Shown: in pieces, positions 59,273 to 64,000 of the stretch
Numbering within the stretch: position 1 is the first letter of the stretch
Layout: every line of letters starts with the position of its first letter
Assembly: GCA_949498985.1 (NCBI GenBank)
Contig: CATECQ010000027.1
Span: forward strand, 1 to 64,000
Direction of reading: 5' to 3'
Origin: Glaciecola sp. HTCC2999
Lineage (GTDB): Bacteria; Pseudomonadota; Gammaproteobacteria; Enterobacterales; Alteromonadaceae
DNA length: 64,000 nucleotides
Translations under genes and position numbers: made by a program
The notes under the pieces: generated by a model
Database searches by the model: none
What the model was told of the DNA's origin: nothing
The model's input: only the letters and a program-made list of their open reading frames with translations

Positions 59273-59584
59273 CTATTTAGCATACCGAAGCGCAATGATA
59301 ATTCGTGTCAGGCGTCGAAAGCTTCTCGCTGATAATTGAGAGCGATGCACAAAACGGGTAAACACACCAAATACTAACATTAACCAGCTACCAAAATGAT
59401 TCGACAATGGCGATAATTGTGTCTGATAAGTATTTACACAGATACTCGCTTTATTGGGTAACCCTAAATAATGCGTAATGGTGATTTCATAACGTAAATT
59501 AGCTCGTGATACGGTACAGCTACCTAGTCGATTCCAAGCAATATAGAAAGTCTTATTACTCGAACCTAATGAGTTAGTCACCAT
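59273..59584 (-). CDS. Short YgfX/CptA-like protein
   Basis: A 103-aa frame starting at ATG 59584, overlapping the sdhE end. The C-terminal part (WLMLVFGVFTRFVHRS, SARSFRRLTRIII) resembles the C-terminus of YgfX (CptA), which follows sdhE in many gammaproteobacteria. The usual N-terminal membrane hairpin of about 35 residues is not seen, so the gene is shorter than its relatives. It could be a reduced or decaying copy; similarity is by eye and weak. Confidence 0.5.
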   Translation of the reverse strand: MVTNSLGSSNKTFYIAWNRLGSCTVSRANLRYEITITHYLGLPNKASICVNTYQTQLSPLSNHFGSWLMLVFGVFTRFVHRSQLSARSFRRLTRIIIALRYAK

Positions 59585-59834
59585 ACACTTTGACGCGTCG
59601 CAATACCATGTCCACCATACTAGCGAGCTCAGGATCATGACATTGTTGATGCCCCATAAACCATGCAAACAAATCAGGATCATCACAGGTTAACAGACGC
59701 TCAAACGTTAACTTTTGACCGTCATCTAATTCATCAAATGCAGCTTCAACAAATGGCAAAAATAATACATCTAGTTCTAACATGCCGCGACGACATGCCC
59801 ATTTAAGTCGGTTAACTCGTTTTTCCGTGAACAT
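59574..59834 (-). CDS. sdhE: FAD assembly factor SdhE
   Basis: It promotes covalent flavinylation of succinate dehydrogenase SdhA. It is 86 aa. The RGxxE motif is in CRRGMLELD. Its typical partner ygfX/cptA follows. It lies divergent from ygfZ, the usual context. Confidence 0.94.
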   Translation of the reverse strand: MFTEKRVNRLKWACRRGMLELDVLFLPFVEAAFDELDDGQKLTFERLLTCDDPDLFAWFMGHQQCHDPELASMVDMVLRRVKVYGD

Positions 59835-60033
59835 TCACTTTCCTCAACATTATCGCATTGCGATACAGATATTTTGATTAATTGATATACTTAGCATAAT
59901 AACGCAAATCGTCATAAAATCATCTGTTCGTTAGTCTTGTTTACGATTTTAGGTGTAAAAATGTCGGCCAGAGACTTGTTTTTTTAGCCAAGGCACGCAT
60001 TATTGTACCAATAAACATTCATAGGAAATCGTT

Positions 60034-60918
60034 TTGACTCAATTTACACCTCAATGGCAAGCTCTCCTGCCTCACCTTGGAATTATCAAAATTACAGGTG
60101 CCGACACTGTCAAATATGTGCAAGGTCAAGTCACATGTAATGTGGAAACACTAGGTTCAGACCGCTGGACGTTCGGCGCGCATTGTGATTTTAAAGGTAA
60201 AATGTGGAGTTTTTTCCAAGCGTGTTTTTGGGATGAAGCACTGCTACTGATTTGCCCTAAAGATGTCATTCCTTCAGCACTCAGTGAGCTAAAAAAATAC
60301 GGTGTCTTTTCGCAAGTCGAGATTACTGACGCTTCAAGTGAATTCTCCCTAATCGGTTGTGGGACTGATGCAGCTACTTACGGTCAGCTAATGCGCACCG
60401 CTGAACATATACAGTTATCGATGTCGACAGCTAATTTAACGCGCAGCATCATGATAACACTGTCATCAACTAACACTGACTTGGCCGATGGCTCAGCTAT
60501 CTGGCAAGCGTTAGATATCCAATCTGGAATCGGTGCTATTACTGCACAGACAAGCAATGAATATGTACCGCAAATGATTAACCTCCAAGCATTGAATGCT
60601 ATCGATTTCAAAAAAGGCTGTTACATGGGTCAAGAAGTCGTTGCACGCACCAAATATTTAGGCAAAAACAAGCGTGCCGGATATATCCTTCGACATACTG
60701 GCCTTGTCGATGTCACTGCAGGTGAATTATTAGAAATACAAGTCGGTGATAATTGGCGCCGTGGCGGTCAAATATTATCGTCTGGCCAATGTGATAATCA
60801 AACGTATATTTTCGCGGTATTACCCAATGATACTGAAGTAGGTACAAGCTTAAGACTTAAATCCCAACCCGACATTTTGTTTCAGACACAACCGCTTCCC
60901 TATTCCATCGAAGCATAA
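60034..60918 (+). CDS. ygfZ: tRNA-modifying / Fe-S maintenance protein YgfZ
   Basis: A folate-dependent protein for Fe-S enzyme maintenance and tRNA modification (MiaB-related). It is 294 aa, of the GcvT-like fold. The conserved KGCYMGQEVVAR motif contains the key Cys. The start is TTG at 60034 with GGA seven bases upstream; no better ATG lies near. It is divergent from sdhE. Confidence 0.94.
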   Translation: MTQFTPQWQALLPHLGIIKITGADTVKYVQGQVTCNVETLGSDRWTFGAHCDFKGKMWSFFQACFWDEALLLICPKDVIPSALSELKKYGVFSQVEITDASSEFSLIGCGTDAATYGQLMRTAEHIQLSMSTANLTRSIMITLSSTNTDLADGSAIWQALDIQSGIGAITAQTSNEYVPQMINLQALNAIDFKKGCYMGQEVVARTKYLGKNKRAGYILRHTGLVDVTAGELLEIQVGDNWRRGGQILSSGQCDNQTYIFAVLPNDTEVGTSLRLKSQPDILFQTQPLPYSIEA

Positions 60919-61064
60919 CTCGGAAACTCATTGTTTTTAATAAATGTTGAGACAGTTTGAGTCGTCTTGAGAATGAATATAGCGCATGATAACCTATTAC
61001 TCTTTATATCAAGGGGTTCATAGCGCCTCATCCACTTCGTTTGTCTAACTAAGGATTTTATTAC

Positions 61065-61550
61065 ATGAATATTGCCAAAAATACCGTTGTTACAATGCAT
61101 TACACTGTTGCAACCACAGATGGTACTCAAATTGATTCATCTCGTGATGGCGAGCCAATGGTGCATTTACAAGGGAGTCAATATTTGATCCAAGGGTTAG
61201 AAGATGCACTGAACGATAAAGTCAAAGGTGATACCTTTGTCACTCAAATAAAACCTGAAGATGCTTATGGTGAACGCCATGAACAACTAGTCCAACATGT
61301 ACCTAAAGACATGTTTGGTGATAATGAAGTTAAAGTAGGTATGACGTTTCGAGCAACCACGGACGAAGGTGAGCAAACAGTCATGATCGTCGATGAAACT
61401 GAAGATGAAGTGGTAGTTGATGGCAACCATCCATTAGCTGGCATGGATCTCACTTTTGATGTTGAAATCTTAGATGTCCGTGCCGCAACCTCTGAAGAGA
61501 TAGAGCATGGTCATGCGCATGGTGCTGGCGGTTGTGGACATAGCCACTAA
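61065..61550 (+). CDS. slyD: FKBP-type peptidyl-prolyl isomerase SlyD
   Basis: A prolyl isomerase, chaperone and metal-binding protein. It is 161 aa: the FKBP domain split around an insert-in-flap domain (about 68-130), then a His/Gly/Cys-rich tail (HGHAHGAGGCGHSH), a short version of the Ni-binding tail used in hydrogenase maturation. It is followed by a strong terminator. Confidence 0.95.
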   Translation: MNIAKNTVVTMHYTVATTDGTQIDSSRDGEPMVHLQGSQYLIQGLEDALNDKVKGDTFVTQIKPEDAYGERHEQLVQHVPKDMFGDNEVKVGMTFRATTDEGEQTVMIVDETEDEVVVDGNHPLAGMDLTFDVEILDVRAATSEEIEHGHAHGAGGCGHSH

Positions 61551-61583
61551 ATACAGATAACACACAAGCTTTACGCCAAATAG

Positions 61584-61620
61584 AAAAAGGGTATGACAGC
61601 AACTGTACATACCCTTTTTT
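61584..61620. terminator. Bidirectional terminator between slyD and glnB
   Basis: Stem agggtatg/catacccttt with A-run on the left and T-run on the right (61584-61595 with 61608-61619), 33 bases after the slyD stop. The symmetric A/T tracts suit both convergent genes. Confidence 0.9.
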
Positions 61621-61655
61621 AATGCGCTAATGTAAGTCTTTAATACCTACTTTAT

Positions 61656-61997
<342 letters not shown>

Positions 61998-62831
61998 TTA
62001 CTCGCTGTCGTAAATAGTTGGAATAGGAATACGTTTGTGTTGCGTCTTTTGATAAATCGCAACAAGCTTATCGCTCACTGCAGGGCTGACGTCACGCCCT
62101 TCTAAAAAATCATCAATCTCATCATAACTCAAGCCGAGCGCTTGTTCATCTGCTAATTGTGGTGTCAGTGACTCAAGATCTGCAGTTGGAGCCTTGGTAA
62201 TCACTTTCTCTGGCGCCCCCATATAAGCAGCCAATTGGCGTACTTGACGCTTATTTAAACCAAATAATGGTGCTAAATCACAAGCACCATCCCCATATTT
62301 AGTATAAAAACCCGTTATGTTTTCGGCACTATGATCAGTTCCCAGCACCAAGCCGTTCAACATACCGGCAATTTCGTATTGAGTCACCATACGCGCTCGG
62401 GCTTTGACATTACCTTTCACAAAATCGATATGGTGAATATCATTAGGCATTAGACCCGCCTCAGATAATGCTTGTGTCGTTTGCGCATGAATCGCATCAG
62501 TACCAGGTTGCACATTGACGCTCACACTTTGACTGGGTTGAATAAATGCAATTGAATCTTGTGCATCTTGCTCATCAGCCTGCGTAGAGTAAGGTAAACG
62601 CACTGCGATAAATTGATATGACTGATGATCTTGTTCATTGAGTCCATCTACCGCAAGTTGAGCTAAACGTCCTAAGGTACATGAATCAATACCACCACTG
62701 ATCCCCAAGACTAAAGCTGTGCATCCTGAAGCTTTAAGCTGCTGCTGAATAAACGCGACGCGGCGTTTTACTTCTTGAGCGGGGTCGATTGTCGGGAGCA
62801 CTTTCATTTCCGCTAAAATAGTAGCGATCAT
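61998..62831 (-). CDS. nadE: NH3-dependent NAD+ synthetase
   Basis: It amidates nicotinic acid adenine dinucleotide to NAD+. It is 277 aa from ATG 62831, with AAGG seven bases upstream. The ATP-pyrophosphatase P-loop GISGGIDS is clear, with [19 protein letters not shown] and [19 protein letters not shown]. There is no glutaminase domain. It is immediately upstream of glnB. Confidence 0.96.
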   Translation of the reverse strand: MIATILAEMKVLPTIDPAQEVKRRVAFIQQQLKASGCTALVLGISGGIDSCTLGRLAQLAVDGLNEQDHQSYQFIAVRLPYSTQADEQDAQDSIAFIQPSQSVSVNVQPGTDAIHAQTTQALSEAGLMPNDIHHIDFVKGNVKARARMVTQYEIAGMLNGLVLGTDHSAENITGFYTKYGDGACDLAPLFGLNKRQVRQLAAYMGAPEKVITKAPTADLESLTPQLADEQALGLSYDEIDDFLEGRDVSPAVSDKLVAIYQKTQHKRIPIPTIYDSE

Positions 62832-63017
62832 AGTCAAACCTTTAGAATTGAATGATTGAGCCTTAAAATCTAGTCTTTCAGGCAGTTACCTCAGCTTAAT
62901 AACACCTCATAATTGAAATATCAAAACGCTCGTAATTTGGCTTTTAGCATACCTAAAATCTGCTATTAATGCATCAATATTATAGTGTGTGTTACATAAT
63001 TATTTAAGGTGATTAAA

Positions 63018-63623
63018 ATGATTAAAACCGATTTAATGGCAGGATTTTGTGCCAAATCCGCTTTCAATAGTCTGCCATTTAGATTAAGTCAGGCGGGCCT
63101 GACATTGTTAGAAATGATGATGGTAATGAGTATTGCTGGGATCATTGCCATGTTAATAATTCCCAGTGCTCAAGATATCTTCACTCAACATCGTATTATT
63201 AGTGAATTAAATCGCACCAGCCGTTTATTGCAATATGCCAGGCTACAGGCTATTACAACTCAACAAAATATTACCGTTTGCCCGAGTGCTGACTATATCC
63301 AATGTGTCGATAATTGGACCCTTGGTAAAATTGTATTTGCCGATGTCAATGATAACGCCCAAATTGATGGCGACGAGATTTTATTGATTAGCACTGAACA
63401 AAGTGAGTTACAAACGCAGGTCAGTGGACCTAAAACAGGGGTGACATTTTATCTCAATGGAATTGGTGCCTCTCCTGCAACGATTCAGCTTTGCGATACC
63501 TCAACCCAAGCGCAGTTTAGCCGCGCTCTATTTGTTAGTTTACAAGGACGTATCACCACGAGCAAAGATACTAACGGGGATAATGTACATGAAAAGAACA
63601 ATGGGAACGCATTACGTTGTTAA
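63018..63623 (+). CDS. fimT: GspH/FimT-family type IV minor pseudopilin
   Basis: A 201-aa prepilin-like protein. After a 29-residue leader the prepilin site reads AGLTLLEMMMVMSIAGII: cleavage would be between Gly and Leu, with Glu at +5. The membrane helix is followed by a pilin domain with Cys pairs (VCPSADYIQC, and LC...RC near the end). An Asp/Asn-rich loop, FADVNDNAQIDGDEIL, is a common FimT/GspH feature. The ATG at 63018 has AAGG eight bases upstream. It is convergent with pilE. Confidence 0.88.
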   Translation: MIKTDLMAGFCAKSAFNSLPFRLSQAGLTLLEMMMVMSIAGIIAMLIIPSAQDIFTQHRIISELNRTSRLLQYARLQAITTQQNITVCPSADYIQCVDNWTLGKIVFADVNDNAQIDGDEILLISTEQSELQTQVSGPKTGVTFYLNGIGASPATIQLCDTSTQAQFSRALFVSLQGRITTSKDTNGDNVHEKNNGNALRC

Positions 63624-63650
63624 TCACAAAAAAATATGTCGACTTGAGTA

Positions 63651-64000
63651 TCAACATTGCCAACAATATTCATCCTCTCCAATAATTCCATCATTGTTTT
63701 TGTCCCATGCTTTGCGTCCATCACTAAAATAATACAATGCACCTTGACCATCCATGACGCCATCAATAACAGGAGTGGCTTTAATCGTGTACTGTGACGC
63801 TTGAGTATTTAACTCACTTATAGTCAAATCGTAACGCTTGTTAGCAACCGGTTCTTGAGAGGGTGAGTATGGAGCAAAGATTAGCGGCTTGCCGGTATCC
63901 GCTTGGTTTATTGCTGCGGCTTTATATGTATAGTTAGTTAACTTATGGCGTTCCATGGCACCTGCAAAAGCCATTAAATCACTCTGTCCTGCACTACGAT
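63651..64000 (-). CDS. pilE: Type IV minor pilin PilE, 3' part
   Basis: The frame is open to the right edge, so the prepilin leader and N-terminal helix lie outside. The visible 116 residues include AFAGAMERHKLTNYTY, YDLTISELNTQASQYTIKATP and a C-terminal disulfide pair CWQC, the PilE-like pilin pattern. Before the end, WDKNNDGIIGEDEYCWQC holds an EF-hand-like loop DKNNDGIIGEDE. PilE is a minor pilin that primes pilus assembly with FimU/PilVWX and PilY1. Confidence 0.82.
   Translation of the reverse strand, partial: RSAGQSDLMAFAGAMERHKLTNYTYKAAAINQADTGKPLIFAPYSPSQEPVANKRYDLTISELNTQASQYTIKATPVIDGVMDGQGALYYFSDGRKAWDKNNDGIIGEDEYCWQC

Overview
The window is a chromosomal segment of a moderately AT-rich gammaproteobacterium. 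Gene content and order (pspF-sapABCDF, oadGAB, nrdR-ribDE-ribBA-ribH-nusB-thiL-pgpA, xseB-ispA-dxs, rpoE-rseABC-lepA-lepB-rnc-era, nadB divergent from rpoE) fit a marine Alteromonadales/Vibrionales-type bacterium, probably close to Shewanella or Psychrobium. The genus is inference. A sodium-pumping oxaloacetate decarboxylase next to a six-gene Mrp Na+/H+ antiporter suggests sodium-based bioenergetics. No insertion sequence, prophage, integron or CRISPR array is visible. The window is mostly core genome with some accessory islands.

Layout. 1-8.9 kb: 5' part of tyrR, the pspABC envelope-stress operon behind a candidate sigma-54 promoter, and divergently pspF-sapABCDF, tightly overlapped. 8.9-12.1 kb: oadGAB, preceded by an AT-rich leader holding a near-perfect PdhR-type operator. 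12.4-12.9 kb: a tRNA operon Ser(GCT)-Arg(ACG)-Arg(ACG) with its own promoter and terminator. 13-20 kb: pssA and the divergent mrp operon. 20-24.5 kb: clpB, rluD, bamD.

24.5-31.1 kb is the most distinctive part: an ECF11-like sigma factor with a ChrR-type zinc/cupin anti-sigma, a LON-domain protein, and a divergent five-gene operon (SnoaL-like, SDR, FAD amine-oxidase-like, DUF1365, CFA-like methyltransferase). Both the sigma gene and the operon carry TGATC-type promoter candidates, so this looks like a self-contained singlet-oxygen/photooxidative lipid-modification regulon.

31.2-41.6 kb: xseB-ispA-dxs (isoprenoid precursors), convergent with pgpA-thiL-nusB-ribH-ribBA-ribE-ribD-nrdR-glyA (riboflavin, thiamine, one-carbon and nucleotide control). 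41.7-49.2 kb: a stand-alone lpxD, ettA, radA, serB/ahpA, tatD and pdxH. 49.2-58.3 kb: era, rnc, lepB, lepA, rseC, rseB, rseA, rpoE and divergent nadB. 58.3-64 kb: a MaoC-like hydratase, sdhE with a short ygfX-like gene, ygfZ, slyD, nadE-glnB, and two convergent type IV pilin genes (fimT and the 3' part of pilE) at the right edge.
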